Positions 18,401 to 28,210 of a DNA stretch of 64,000 nucleotides are shown here, piece after piece (positions within the stretch are counted from its first letter, which is position 1; each line of letters begins with the position of its first letter). The stretch is from Fodinicurvata fenggangensis DSM 21160 (GTDB taxonomy: Bacteria; Pseudomonadota; Alphaproteobacteria; Kiloniellales; DSM-21159): positions 29,811-93,810 of the forward strand of contig NZ_JMLV01000014.1 in NCBI RefSeq assembly GCF_000686045.1. Reading direction: 5' to 3'. The notes under the pieces are model-generated. The model did not search any database, was not told the DNA's origin, and saw only the letters and a list, made by a program, of their open reading frames with translations. Both the position numbers and the translations under genes were made by a program.

Positions 18401-18618
18401 TGTCCACGGGCGCCGGAGCCGAAAGCCGAGGCGCCATCGGTGTGGTGGTGATTGGTGGCCTGGTCCTGGCGACCCTGCTGACCCTCTTCGTGGTCCCTGT
18501 GCTCTATGACCTGCTGGCCCGCTTCACGTCCTCGCGCAACGCCGTGGCAAAACAACTGGATGCAGAGAGCGAGCGCGTTACGGCCGCTCCCAGGGAAGAG
18601 GGGCACCCGGCCGAATAG
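15490..18618 (+). CDS. RND-family efflux permease
   Basis: A 1042-residue inner-membrane proton antiporter of the AcrB/HAE1 type. It starts MFLSDTSIKRPVLATVISLM (TM1), carries two large periplasmic loops, and has the TM4 aspartates in GLVVDDAIVVLENVQRR. The second half repeats the fold (FLLALVIVFLVLAAQFESFI, LLIGLMSKNGILIVEFANQL). The substrate cannot be told from sequence. It is encoded 24 bp after the adaptor in one operon. The product ends in a charged tail and a hairpin overlaps the stop codon. Confidence 0.96.
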   Translation: MFLSDTSIKRPVLATVISLMIVVLGVAFLMQMAVRENPDIDPPVVSIDTTYTGAAPQVVDSEITEVIEGAISGVEGIRNIQSESRDGRAETTIEFNTSQDVDLAANDVRDAVGRVLSQLPEEADDPVVRKADANARPMMWITLTSDRLDPAELSDYAERTLEDRLSILDGVARVRIGGDRRYAMRIWLDRQAMAARDLTVSDVEQALRAGNLELPAGRLESEARELTVRTESRLQDPEEFASLVVKQEDGYQIRLGEVARVERGVESERSILRSNGEGAIGLGIIRQSKANTIDVSDRVRAEIDAIRDDLPAGVELNASYDESLFIREAIKEVVKTLLLAIGLVVVIIFLFLRTIRATFIPAVTIPVSLVGAFIIMAPLGFSINVLTLLAMILAVGLVVDDAIVVLENVQRRIEEGEPPLVAAFHGTRQVGFAVIATSLTLIAVFVPIAFLQGSVGRLFEEFGLTMAAAVAFSSLIALTLAPMLCSKWLKAPDRTRRPNLFMRSTESVLNGLTRGYRWLLERVIVLPLAVLGVALLVALIALPLFSLLPNELTPTEDRGVIIIPSSAPEGATPQETFRSVLQVEEAIRPVYERGDANRIFSIVGWGNVPNSGFTILGLAPWAERDMKQQEITQEIFPKILAIPGLRAFAVNPPGLGQSSFEQPVQIVVGGSDYETVGTWANRLAERASDNERILNLDTDYKETRPQLSVSIDRKRAADLGIRVRDISTTLESMIASRVVGSYLDRGREYDVIVQLEDSDRMTPNDLENIFVRADSGELVPLSSLVTLTERGAPPSLTRVDRLPSVTLTASLASGYDLGEALAYFEELAEEELPEAARLSYLGQSQEFQDTSNEIYFTFLLALVIVFLVLAAQFESFIHPAIIMLVVPLAVTGALLALWLTGMSINIYSQIGAILLIGLMSKNGILIVEFANQLREEGRSVRESIVEGSVLRFRPILMTAISTVVGAVPLVLSTGAGAESRGAIGVVVIGGLVLATLLTLFVVPVLYDLLARFTSSRNAVAKQLDAESERVTAAPREEGHPAE

Positions 18619-18626
18619 GCCGGGTG
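18604..18626. terminator. Hairpin between convergent RND permease and tldD
   Basis: A perfect 9-bp GC-rich stem (CACCCGGCC at 18604-18612, GGCCGGGTG at 18618-18626) closes a 5-nt loop containing most of the permease stop codon. No T-run follows on either strand, so it is a weak or bidirectional terminator candidate rather than a textbook one. Confidence 0.4.
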
Positions 18627-18642
18627 GTGCCGTTCCGGGGGC

Positions 18643-20076
18643 TTACGCGGCGGTGCCGCCCACGGTGATGGAGTCGACGAGAAGGCTCGGCTGTCCCACG
18701 CCCACGGGCACACCCTGCCCTTCCTTGCCGCAGGTGCCGATGCCGGGATCGAGCTGCATGTCGTTGCCCACCATCTTCACCTTGGTCAGCACGTCCGGAC
18801 CGTTCCCGATCAGGGTGGCGCCCTTGACGGCGGGTCCGATCTTGCCGTTCTCGATCAGGTAGGCTTCGGTGCAGGAGAAGGTGAACTTGCCGCTGGTGAT
18901 GTCCACCTGGCCGCCACCGAAGTTCACGGCATAAAGCCCCTTCTTCACACTGGCGAACATCTCGCCCGGATCCTTGTCACCATTCAGCATGACGGTGTTG
19001 GTCATGCGTGGCATGGGGATGTGCGCGTAGGATTCCCGGCGTCCGTTGCCGGTGGGTTCCATGCCCATCAGGCGGGCGTTCTGACGATCCTGCATGTAGC
19101 CGGTCAGGATGCCGTCCTCGATCAGCGTCGTCCGTTTCGTGGGCGTGCCCTCGTCGTCGATGGTCAGCGACCCGCGCCGTTCGGCCATGGTGCCATCGTC
19201 GATGACCGTCACGCCGGGGGCGGCCACACGCTGTCCCATCAGGCCGGCGAAGGCCGAGGTTTTCTTGCGGTTGAAGTCACCTTCCAGGCCATGCCCGATG
19301 GCCTCGTGCAGCAGGATGCCGGGCCAGCCGGGCCCCAGGATCACCGGCATTTCGCCGGCAGGCGTGTCGATGGAGCCCAGGTTGACTTCGGCCTGGCGCA
19401 GGGCCTCGTCGGCGAGCCCTTTCCAGGAGTCCTCCTCGATCAGGCCGCTGAAGCTGACGCGGCCGCCGCCGCCGGCGCTGCCGGTTTCCATGCGGCCGTC
19501 CTCTTCCAGCGCCACCGAGACGTTCAGGCGGACCAGGGGGCGAATATCGGCCTGGCGCTCGCCGCCGGCGCGGATGATCTGCACGGCCTGCCAGTTGCCG
19601 GCCAGCGAGGCCGAGACCTGCTTCACCCGTGGGTCCTTGGCGCGCAGGTAGCTGTCGATCTCGCCCAGCAGGGCGACCTTGGTCTCGAAAGCAACATCGT
19701 TGAGAGGGTTGTCGCTTTCATAGAGACGCTTGTTCGTTCCCTGGGGCGGTTCCGCCATGACGCCGCCACGTCCGCGATGCACGGCGCGGACGGTCTCGCT
19801 CGCACGGTCCAGAGCGGCTTCCGAGAGTTCACCGGCATGGGCGTATCCGGCGGCCTCGCCACTGACCGAGCGCAGGCCGAAGCCCTGGGAGGTATCGAAG
19901 GATGCGCTTTTCAGCCGGCCGTCGTCCCAGCCGAGTGCCTCCGATTGCCGGTATTCCAGGAACAGCTCGCCATCATCGGCGCCGTTCAGGGCCTCGTCGA
20001 CCTGTGTCTGGGTGCGGGCGCGGTCCATGCCGGCACGTTCGAAGAACAGCGAATCGGTTTCGGCAATCAATGACAT
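18643..20076 (-). CDS. tldD: Metalloprotease TldD
   Basis: TldD with TldE forms a zinc protease that processes peptides such as microcin B17 and CcdA in E. coli. The zinc motif HEAIGH is in GILLHEAIGHGLEGDFN, and GKFTFSCTEAYLIENGKIG and the C-terminal GQPSLLVDSITVGG are family hallmarks. ATG 20076 has TGAGGAT upstream and gives 477 residues, the normal size; the open frame to 20208 is not used. TldE is not in the window. Divergent from the DUF3422 gene. Confidence 0.95.
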   Translation of the reverse strand: MSLIAETDSLFFERAGMDRARTQTQVDEALNGADDGELFLEYRQSEALGWDDGRLKSASFDTSQGFGLRSVSGEAAGYAHAGELSEAALDRASETVRAVHRGRGGVMAEPPQGTNKRLYESDNPLNDVAFETKVALLGEIDSYLRAKDPRVKQVSASLAGNWQAVQIIRAGGERQADIRPLVRLNVSVALEEDGRMETGSAGGGGRVSFSGLIEEDSWKGLADEALRQAEVNLGSIDTPAGEMPVILGPGWPGILLHEAIGHGLEGDFNRKKTSAFAGLMGQRVAAPGVTVIDDGTMAERRGSLTIDDEGTPTKRTTLIEDGILTGYMQDRQNARLMGMEPTGNGRRESYAHIPMPRMTNTVMLNGDKDPGEMFASVKKGLYAVNFGGGQVDITSGKFTFSCTEAYLIENGKIGPAVKGATLIGNGPDVLTKVKMVGNDMQLDPGIGTCGKEGQGVPVGVGQPSLLVDSITVGGTAA

Positions 20077-20189
20077 GAAGATTATCCTCAAACTCGGTGG
20101 AACAGTCTGTCCTTGTTGATATAGCGTTGCTAAGCGTAAATAACAGCACCGGAATCCAAGGATTCCGCAATCGGGGGGCCTTGAAAAGC

Positions 20190-21536
20190 ATGAGCTTCGA
20201 TCTGCCACTGTCGGACCATCCGCTGCGTCAGGAGCTTTCGGCCGAGGTGCATGCCCGGCCCTATATGCACCTGAACAAGAACGAGCGGGCTACGCACCTG
20301 GCGTTCCTGACCGGAGAGCGCGGCGCCGAGGAGGAACGCGCCCTGGTGGCGGAGCTCTGCCAGAAGCAGGGTGTCGAGGCCCCTGCCGAGGGCAGCAACT
20401 TCCATACGGCCGATCTGGGGAACTATCGCCTGCGTTGGGAGCGGCACACCGAATTCACGAGCTACAGCTTCTTTGTGCGCGCCGAGGTTTTCGACGGGGA
20501 GGGCGCACGCGAGCGCTTTGCCCGCACGGCCATGGAGTTCGTGCCGCAGGAGTGGCTTTCCCGGCTTCCCGGGCAGGTCCTGGCCGGCATTCACATGGAG
20601 ATGGAGGAGCGTGAGGCGGGCGAGGTCGATGTGGATGAGATCGAGCGCATCCTGGGAATCCAGAATTTTGCCGGCTCCACAGTGTCCGGAGGCGCCGCCC
20701 GGGTCTGGATGAACTTCACCATCAATTCCGATGGATTCGGGCGTATCCTTCTGCGTGACCATCGCCTGCGGCCCCGCCAGGCCGGGCGCCTGGTCCAGCG
20801 GCTTTTCGAGATCGAGACCTATCGCATGCTTTCCCTGTTGGCGCTGCCGCTGGCGCGTCGACACGGCGTGGAACTGACGGAACTCGGTCACAGCCTGATG
20901 GACATCACGGCGGAGTTTTCCGAGTGCGATGCACTGGAGAGCGAGCAGAGACTCCTGGCGCAACTGACAGACCTCTCTTCGGAAATCGAACGGATTGCCG
21001 CGGCGACAAACTTCCGATTCGGGGCGACACGCGCCTATTACGAACTGGTCCGCCGGCGCATCACGGAACTGCGCGAAGAGCGGATCGAGGGAATCCAGAC
21101 CATTGGCGAGTTCATGGACCGGCGCCTGGCACCGGCCACGAATACCTGTGTCGCCGTGGCCGAGCGCCTTGATACCCTGTCCAAGCGTGTGGCCCGGGCC
21201 AGCCAACTGCTGCGCACGCGGGTGGATATCAAGGTGGAGGCCCAGAACCGCGACCTGCTGGAGACCATGAGCCGGCGCGCCAAGCTGCAGCTCCTGTTGC
21301 AGGAAACGGTCGAGGGGCTGTCCGTGGCGGCGATCACCTACTATGGCGTGGGCCTGGTTTCCTATGCCGCCGAGAGCCTGAAGGCCAGCGGCCTTGATGT
21401 GCCGGGCGCCTACCTGGAGATGACGCCGGGATTCGCCATTCCCGTGGTTGCCGGCCTTGTCTGGTTCGGCATGCGCCGGGTGCGCCGTATCATAGGGCGC
21501 GAGGTCGAGGACGAGATGAGGCACGAACAGGAGTAG
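20190..21536 (+). CDS. DUF3422 family membrane-anchored protein
   Basis: A 448-residue protein of a family common in alphaproteobacteria and of unknown function. It starts MSFDLPLSDHPLRQELSAEV, with HARPYMHLNKNERATHLAFL near the front, a long helical middle, and two hydrophobic segments at the C-terminus (about 382-402 and 421-438). The start ATG 20190 matches the family N-terminus; the open frame runs back to 20097. The body probably lies in the cytosol with a C-terminal membrane hairpin. It precedes the oxidase cluster by about 290 bp. Confidence 0.85.
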   Translation: MSFDLPLSDHPLRQELSAEVHARPYMHLNKNERATHLAFLTGERGAEEERALVAELCQKQGVEAPAEGSNFHTADLGNYRLRWERHTEFTSYSFFVRAEVFDGEGARERFARTAMEFVPQEWLSRLPGQVLAGIHMEMEEREAGEVDVDEIERILGIQNFAGSTVSGGAARVWMNFTINSDGFGRILLRDHRLRPRQAGRLVQRLFEIETYRMLSLLALPLARRHGVELTELGHSLMDITAEFSECDALESEQRLLAQLTDLSSEIERIAAATNFRFGATRAYYELVRRRITELREERIEGIQTIGEFMDRRLAPATNTCVAVAERLDTLSKRVARASQLLRTRVDIKVEAQNRDLLETMSRRAKLQLLLQETVEGLSVAAITYYGVGLVSYAAESLKASGLDVPGAYLEMTPGFAIPVVAGLVWFGMRRVRRIIGREVEDEMRHEQE

Positions 21537-21830
21537 GCCCTGTCAGGCCCCTCGGATATTTGTGAGGACCCTCCGGGATTTTGCGGCAAAACGCCGCATA
21601 ACCTCGGGAGAGCCTGGGGTATTCGCTATAGTGAGGCAATTGCAAAGCGAGAGCGAAAGAGGTGTTGAAAACCGGGAAGCCGCTTGAGAGGCGGCAGGGA
21701 GTAAGCTAGGTTGCGCACCTCGAAAGTAGGGCGGACGGCTTGTATGCCGAATATCCGGAAGTGACCTGTCGCAGGAGAGCGGCAGGCAGTGCCGGGTCCG
21801 CGCGTTCAGGCGAAGACGGGAAAAGATAAG
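21537..21830 (+). promoter_or_regulatory. Leader region of the cytochrome oxidase cluster
   Basis: A 294-bp gap with no convincing gene. It holds a 6-bp hairpin TGCGGC (21582-21587) / GCCGCA (21593-21598) and several short GC-rich repeats. Promoter elements for ctaC must lie here, but I found no near-consensus -35/-10 pair and no FNR box. Confidence 0.35.
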
Positions 21831-22697
21831 ATGGCGCTTGTTTCTCGATGGGCCACTACGTTGGTGGTGGCATTCTATGCACTGATGGCGCTGGCCGTGC
21901 CGGCCAATGCCCAGGGCAAGGGGCAGCCGGAAAACTGGGGGCTGGGCCTTCAGGAGGCCGCGACGGTCATCAAGTCGCAGATGGAAAGCTTCCACAACAT
22001 GCTGCTGGTCATCATCACGGCCATCACGCTGTTTGTGCTGGCTCTGCTGATCTACGTGATGATCCGCTTCAGGGCGCGGGCCAATCCGACCCCCTCCAAG
22101 ACCACGCACAACACCCTGATCGAGATCGTCTGGACGGTGGTGCCGGTGCTGATCCTGGTGATCATTGCGGTGCCGTCCTTCAAGCTGCTCTATGCCAGTG
22201 ACCAGATTCCCGAGTCCGAAATGACCATCAAGGCCACCGGCAAGCAGTGGTTCTGGACTTATGAATACGAGCATCCGGAAGAGGGGCTTTTCCAGTTCGA
22301 TTCCTTCATGCTGACGGACGAGGAGGCAGCCGAGGCCGACCTGCCACGCCTGTTGGCCACCGATACGACCGTCGTGCTGCCGGTGGACACCAACATCCGG
22401 ATTCTCGTGACGGCCGGTGACGTGCTGCACTCCTTCGCCGTACCGTCCTTCGGCGTGAAGACGGACGCCGTGCCCGGGCGCATCAACGAGACCTGGGTGA
22501 ATATTGACGAAGAAGGCACTTACTATGGCCAGTGTTCGGAGATCTGCGGCACCGGCCACGCCTACATGCCGATCATGATCAAGGCCGTTTCCAAGGACGA
22601 GTACGAGGAATGGCTGGACCAGGCGGCCGAGGAATACGCGGCTGCGCCGGAACAGGACCGGGCCGTGCAGTTGGCCCAGGCCGAACGCGCAGAATGA
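21831..22697 (+). CDS. ctaC: Cytochrome c oxidase subunit II
   Basis: Carries the CuA centre that accepts electrons from cytochrome c. The 288 residues include a signal peptide (ends AVPANAQ), two transmembrane helices (about 58-80 and 98-120; IVWTVVPVLILVIIAVPSFK), and the periplasmic cupredoxin domain with YGQCSEICGTGHAYMPIMI holding the CuA cysteines, histidine and methionine. KATGKQWFWTYEY is the conserved aromatic patch. ATG 21831 puts the signal peptide first; a GTG at 21789 is in frame but less likely. First gene of the oxidase operon. Confidence 0.97.
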   Translation: MALVSRWATTLVVAFYALMALAVPANAQGKGQPENWGLGLQEAATVIKSQMESFHNMLLVIITAITLFVLALLIYVMIRFRARANPTPSKTTHNTLIEIVWTVVPVLILVIIAVPSFKLLYASDQIPESEMTIKATGKQWFWTYEYEHPEEGLFQFDSFMLTDEEAAEADLPRLLATDTTVVLPVDTNIRILVTAGDVLHSFAVPSFGVKTDAVPGRINETWVNIDEEGTYYGQCSEICGTGHAYMPIMIKAVSKDEYEEWLDQAAEEYAAAPEQDRAVQLAQAERAE

Positions 22698-22705
22698 TCC
22701 GCTAG

Positions 22706-24331
<1,626 letters not shown>

Positions 24332-24340
24332 GGTAAATCG

Positions 24341-24362
24341 GGCCGTCCCTGCAGGGACGGCC
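24341..24362. repeat. Perfect 22-nt palindrome between ctaD and ctaB
   Basis: GGCCGTCCCTG (24341-24351) is followed directly by its reverse complement CAGGGACGGCC (24352-24362). As RNA it would form a very stable GC-rich hairpin 10 nt after the ctaD stop. No T-run follows, so it is more likely a partial terminator or RNA-stability element that lowers expression of the assembly genes relative to the subunits. Confidence 0.65.
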
Positions 24363-24388
24363 TGGTCATAACGAAAAGGACAGCAAAC

Positions 24389-25312
24389 GTGGTGGACGCA
24401 ACCGTCAGCCTGGACCAAGAGATAGACGCGAAAGGACGCGTGCAGGACTATATTGCCCTGCTCAAGCCGCGTGTCATGTCGCTGGTTGTCTTCTCCGGCC
24501 TGGCCGGACTGCTGGTGGCACCGGGGACGCTGCATCCACTGATCATGGCCGTGGCGGTGCTCTGCATTGCCATCGGGGCCGGGGCAGCCGGCGCCATCAA
24601 CATGTGGTACGACCGTGACATCGATGCCGTGATGCAGCGCACACGCGGTCGTCCCATCGTGCAGGGCCGTGTGGCGGCGCCCGAAGCGTTGGCCTTTGGC
24701 GTGGTGCTGTCGCTTTTTTCCGTGATGCTGATGGGACTGGCGGTCAACTGGACGGCAGCCGCCCTGTTGGCGCTGGCCAATGCCTTCTACGTCTTCGTCT
24801 ACACTATCTGGCTGAAGCGCCGCACACCGCAGAATATCGTGATCGGCGGGGCGGCCGGGGCCTTTCCTCCGATGATCGGTTGGGCGGCGGTGACGGGCGG
24901 CGTATCCCTGGAGTCGCTGGTCCTCTTCCTGCTGATCTTTCTCTGGACTCCACCGCACTTCTGGGCGCTGGCGCTCTATCGCTCCGATGATTACCAGCGC
25001 GCCGGCGTGCCCATGATGCCCATAGTGGCCGGTGCCGAGTCCACGAAACGCCAGATGCTGCTCTACACCCTGGTGCTTCTTCCAGTGGCGGTTCTGCCCA
25101 GCTTCCTCGGAACTGCCGGCTGGATTTATGGCGGAGCCGCACTTGGCCTTGGCGGTCTGTTCGTCCTCTGTGCCCTGAGGGTTATGCGCGATGAGACCCA
25201 TCGCGCCGCCAAGCAGATGTTCGCCTTTTCCATCCTGTATCTATTCCTGCTTTTCGCTCTGCTGATCCTGGACCGTGCGCCGGGGCTCCTGAGTGGAAGC
25301 CTGTTGGCATAG
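24389..25312 (+). CDS. ctaB: Protoheme IX farnesyltransferase (heme O synthase)
   Basis: Adds the farnesyl tail to heme b to give heme O, the precursor of heme A for the oxidase. A 307-residue UbiA-family membrane protein with the prenyl-diphosphate motif [19 protein letters not shown] (about 71-89) and the second Asp-rich region [20 protein letters not shown]. The start is GTG 24389 with AAAGGA 8 nt upstream. It follows the palindromic hairpin and precedes the small membrane gene by 9 bp. Confidence 0.96.
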   Translation: MVDATVSLDQEIDAKGRVQDYIALLKPRVMSLVVFSGLAGLLVAPGTLHPLIMAVAVLCIAIGAGAAGAINMWYDRDIDAVMQRTRGRPIVQGRVAAPEALAFGVVLSLFSVMLMGLAVNWTAAALLALANAFYVFVYTIWLKRRTPQNIVIGGAAGAFPPMIGWAAVTGGVSLESLVLFLLIFLWTPPHFWALALYRSDDYQRAGVPMMPIVAGAESTKRQMLLYTLVLLPVAVLPSFLGTAGWIYGGAALGLGGLFVLCALRVMRDETHRAAKQMFAFSILYLFLLFALLILDRAPGLLSGSLLA

Positions 25313-25321
25313 GGAACGAAT

Positions 25322-25465
25322 ATGTCCGGAGACGACAGGAACAGACGCCCCGGGGATTCCAAGGTGCACCGTGCCAAGCGGGGCAAGAATCTTGCGATCC
25401 TGGCGGCGCTGGTTGCCTTTATCGTGATTGTCTACTTCGTCGCCATTGTAAGGATGGGGGGCTAG
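25322..25465 (+). CDS. Small single-pass membrane protein (CoxF-like)
   Basis: A 47-codon gene, ATG 25322 to TAG 25465, between ctaB and ctaG. The N-terminus is charged (MSGDDRNRRPGDSKVHRAKR) and is followed by one transmembrane helix (NLAILAALVAFIVIVYFVAI) and a short end RMGG. Genes of this size and pattern occupy the same place in many alphaproteobacterial cta clusters and are annotated as CoxF or as a small oxidase-associated protein. ctaG begins 2 bp after its stop. Role inferred as oxidase assembly or stability. Confidence 0.8.
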   Translation: MSGDDRNRRPGDSKVHRAKRGKNLAILAALVAFIVIVYFVAIVRMGG

Positions 25466-25467
25466 GC

Positions 25468-26085
25468 ATGTCCGCTTCATCCGGCAAGAATGCACGCATT
25501 GCCCTGCTGCTTTCGGGCATTGTCTTCGGCATGGTCGGCGTCTCTTTCGCAGCCGTTCCGCTCTATGAGCTGTTCTGCCAGGTCACGGGTTTCGGGGGCA
25601 CGACACAGCGGGCCGAGGCGGGCGCCGAGGCTGTTTCCGAGCGGCGCATGAATGTTCGTTTCAACGCCGACGTCAACGGTGACCTGCCCTGGAGCTTTGC
25701 CGCTGAGGAGCGCGAAGTGACGGTTCGGGTTGGTGAAAACCGCCTGACCTTCTACAAGGCGAGAAACGAGGCAGACCAGGCGATCACTGGTGTCGCCACT
25801 TTCAACGTGACGCCCACCAAGGCCGGACAGTACTTCAACAAGGTCGCCTGTTTCTGTTTCACTGAGCAGACCCTGCAGCCGGGCCAGGAAATGGAAATGG
25901 GTGTCAGCTTCTTCGTCGATCCGGCGATCGAGGAGGATCCCAACCTGGACAACGTGAAGACCATCACGCTGTCCTATACCTTTTTCCGCAGTCTTGACGA
26001 GATCGAGGATCCCGGAGAGGAAACGGAAATCAGCCGCCGTGAGGACTCCTCCGGCAAGACGGGCCGGGTGGCCAAAGCGAACTGA
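25468..26085 (+). CDS. ctaG: Cytochrome c oxidase assembly protein CtaG/Cox11
   Basis: Delivers copper to the CuB site of subunit I. The 205 residues have an N-terminal membrane anchor (IALLLSGIVFGMVGVSFAAV, then PLYELFCQVTGFGGTTQRAE) and a periplasmic immunoglobulin-like domain with the copper-binding CFCF pair in FNKVACFCFTEQTLQPGQEM and the conserved VSFFVDPAI. The acidic C-terminal tail is longer than in some homologues. Co-transcribed with the surrounding oxidase genes. Confidence 0.96.
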   Translation: MSASSGKNARIALLLSGIVFGMVGVSFAAVPLYELFCQVTGFGGTTQRAEAGAEAVSERRMNVRFNADVNGDLPWSFAAEEREVTVRVGENRLTFYKARNEADQAITGVATFNVTPTKAGQYFNKVACFCFTEQTLQPGQEMEMGVSFFVDPAIEEDPNLDNVKTITLSYTFFRSLDEIEDPGEETEISRREDSSGKTGRVAKAN

Positions 26086-26146
26086 TAGAGCAACAGCGCG
26101 CGGCCCCTTGTGCAGGGGGCGGCGCCGACTGGGGGAACGAAGGAAC

Positions 26147-26980
26147 ATGAGTGAAGCACACGGCAAACCGAACCATCCCTATCACCTGGTCGATCCCAGC
26201 CCCTGGCCGCTGATCGGCGCGATCTCGGGCGGCACCCTGGCCTTTGGGACCGTGTTCTTCATGCACGGGGAAGGGGTCTGGCTGATGGCCCTGGGCATTC
26301 TGATGGTCCTTATCACCATGGTCGGCTGGTGGGCCCAGGTCATTCGCGAGGCCGTCGTCGAAGGCCATCACACCCCGATCGTCCAGATCGGCCTGCGCTA
26401 TGGCATGCTGCTGTTCATCGCTTCGGAAGTGATGTTCTTCGCGGCCTTTTTCTGGGCCTATTTCGACGCCGGCCTCTTTGCCGGCGAGGCCATTCAGCAG
26501 GCGCGCGTCGAGCATACCGGTGGCGTCTGGCCGCCCGAAGGCGTGATCACCTTCAACCCCTGGGACCTGCCCTTCCTGAACACAATGATCCTCTTGCTGT
26601 CCGGCTGTACCGTGACCTGGGCGCACCATGCGCTGCGCGAGGGGGATCGCAAGGGGACCCTGCAGGGTCTGGGGCTGACGGTCATCCTGGGGGCGATCTT
26701 CACCTCGTTGCAGGCCTATGAGTACAGCCATGCCGCCTTCGGCTTCCGTGATGGCATCTATTCCTCGACCTTCTACATGGCCACCGGCTTCCACGGCTTC
26801 CACGTAATTGTCGGCACGATCTTCCTGGCGGTCTGCTGGCTGCGCGCATACCGCGGCCACTTCAAGTCGGACCACCACTTCGGTTTCGAGGCAGCGGCCT
26901 GGTACTGGCACTTCGTGGACGTCGTCTGGCTGTTCCTGTTTGTCAGCATCTACTGGTGGGGTGCCGGGGTAACCCACTAG
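26147..26980 (+). CDS. ctaE: Cytochrome c oxidase subunit III
   Basis: A 277-residue, seven-helix subunit that stabilises the oxidase core and its proton uptake. Family motifs: HPYHLVDPSPWPLIGAISG, the carboxylate-bearing helix LLFIASEVMFFAAFFWAYFD, GFHGFHVIVGTIFLAVCWLR, and the terminal AAWYWHFVDVVWLFLFVSIY. ATG 26147 has GAAGGAAC upstream; the long frame from 25994 overlaps ctaG and is not real. A short GC-rich inverted repeat lies in the 61-bp gap after ctaG. Confidence 0.97.
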   Translation: MSEAHGKPNHPYHLVDPSPWPLIGAISGGTLAFGTVFFMHGEGVWLMALGILMVLITMVGWWAQVIREAVVEGHHTPIVQIGLRYGMLLFIASEVMFFAAFFWAYFDAGLFAGEAIQQARVEHTGGVWPPEGVITFNPWDLPFLNTMILLLSGCTVTWAHHALREGDRKGTLQGLGLTVILGAIFTSLQAYEYSHAAFGFRDGIYSSTFYMATGFHGFHVIVGTIFLAVCWLRAYRGHFKSDHHFGFEAAAWYWHFVDVVWLFLFVSIYWWGAGVTH

Positions 26981-27041
26981 TGAATTGAAATCGCCCGTCT
27001 GTCGGAGAGAGTCCTCCGGCAGGCGGGGCTGGAGTTCCGTA

Positions 27042-27413
27042 ATGTATGACAAGGCTGTCTCTCCGCTCGGCGCAGGCCTGTCCTGCCGCTGTCCGCGTTG
27101 TGGCAGAGGGCGCCTGTTCAAAGGCTTCCTGACGGTCGTTGATCGCTGTGCCGTTTGCGGCCTGGATCTCAGGAAAGCCGACAGTGGCGATGGACCGGCG
27201 GTTTTCCTGATCCTGATTCTCGGGGCGCTTCTGGTTCCCGCGGCCCTGTTGCTGGAGGTCTCGGCGGAACCGCCCCTCTGGGGGCATGCCCTGATTTGGC
27301 CGGTTGTGATCACGCTGGTGGCCAGCCTGCTGCTGCGGCCGTTCAAGGCAACGATGATCGCGCTGCAGTATAAGCACAAGGCCAGCGATTCCGGTTCCGA
27401 GAAATACGATTGA
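27042..27413 (+). CDS. DUF983 family membrane protein
   Basis: A 123-residue protein with an N-terminal zinc-ribbon-like motif (CPRC and CAVC in LSCRCPRCGRG and DRCAVCGLDL) followed by two transmembrane helices (about 53-70 and 82-98). DUF983 proteins occur in alphaproteobacterial cta operons between subunit III and surf1, as here; function unknown, presumably oxidase biogenesis. ATG 27042 has GGAG upstream. The stop overlaps the surf1 start (TTGA). Confidence 0.88.
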   Translation: MYDKAVSPLGAGLSCRCPRCGRGRLFKGFLTVVDRCAVCGLDLRKADSGDGPAVFLILILGALLVPAALLLEVSAEPPLWGHALIWPVVITLVASLLLRPFKATMIALQYKHKASDSGSEKYD

Positions 27414-28210
27414 CCGCCGTGGCCTTCCGTCTTTCCCGCTTGACCTTTCGCCCGCGCCTCTGGCCCACATTGCTGACGCTGCCGGTTCTGGCCGCGCTGC
27501 TGGCCCTGGGGTTCTGGCAGCTTGACCGGCTTGCGTGGAAAGAGGCCCTGATCGCGGAGTTGGAAGAGCGCCGCGAGGCGGCGCCCATCTCTCTCTCGTC
27601 CGCCCTGGAGGCGCCTCAGGAAAACGAATACCGTTCCGTCAGCCTACAGGGAAACTATCTGCATGATGGCGAGATCCACTGGCTGGCGCGCACCCACGAG
27701 TCCAAAAGTGGCTATCATGTCCTGACCCCGCTGCGCCTGACGGATGGCCGGGAAATCCTGGTGGACCGCGGCTGGATGCCCGGGACCGACCCCGAGGCCA
27801 ATTCCGCGGAGGTTTCGCGTCCCGAAGGGCGGCAGGAGCTGACGGCAGTCCTCAGACGAGGTGGCTGGGGCGGCCCGGGGTGGTTGTCGAACTTTCTGCG
27901 ACCGGAGAACCGGCCGGCGGAGAATGAATGGCTCTGGCCGGACCTGCCGGCGATGGCCGATGCGGCCGGCATGGAAAACCCGGTGACAGAGGCCTATGTC
28001 ACCCTTCTGCCCGAATCTGCGCCCTCAGGCCTGCCGCTGGCGCAGGCCCCGCCGATCAACCTGAAGAACGACCACCTGGGGTATGCCATCACCTGGTTCA
28101 CCCTGGCCGGAGCCCTGGCCGTCATTTATCTTCTGTTTCATCTTCGCCCTCGGCCGGGCCCTCCGTCTCGGCCCGACGGACCTCGGCCTTCCGGGCGGCA
28201 TGCTGAATGA
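27410..28210 (+). CDS. SURF1 family oxidase assembly protein
   Basis: Supports heme A insertion into subunit I. The 266 residues have two transmembrane helices at the ends (LLTLPVLAALLALGFWQLDR and YAITWFTLAGALAVIYLLFH) around a periplasmic domain with LDRLAWKEALI, DGREILVDRGWMP and NLKNDHLGYAITWF. The start is TTG 27410, overlapping the DUF983 stop; a GTG at 27419 is an alternative. The last 30 codons form a Pro/Arg-rich tail that lies antisense to the end of the next gene. Confidence 0.93.
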   Translation: MTAVAFRLSRLTFRPRLWPTLLTLPVLAALLALGFWQLDRLAWKEALIAELEERREAAPISLSSALEAPQENEYRSVSLQGNYLHDGEIHWLARTHESKSGYHVLTPLRLTDGREILVDRGWMPGTDPEANSAEVSRPEGRQELTAVLRRGGWGGPGWLSNFLRPENRPAENEWLWPDLPAMADAAGMENPVTEAYVTLLPESAPSGLPLAQAPPINLKNDHLGYAITWFTLAGALAVIYLLFHLRPRPGPPSRPDGPRPSGRHAE

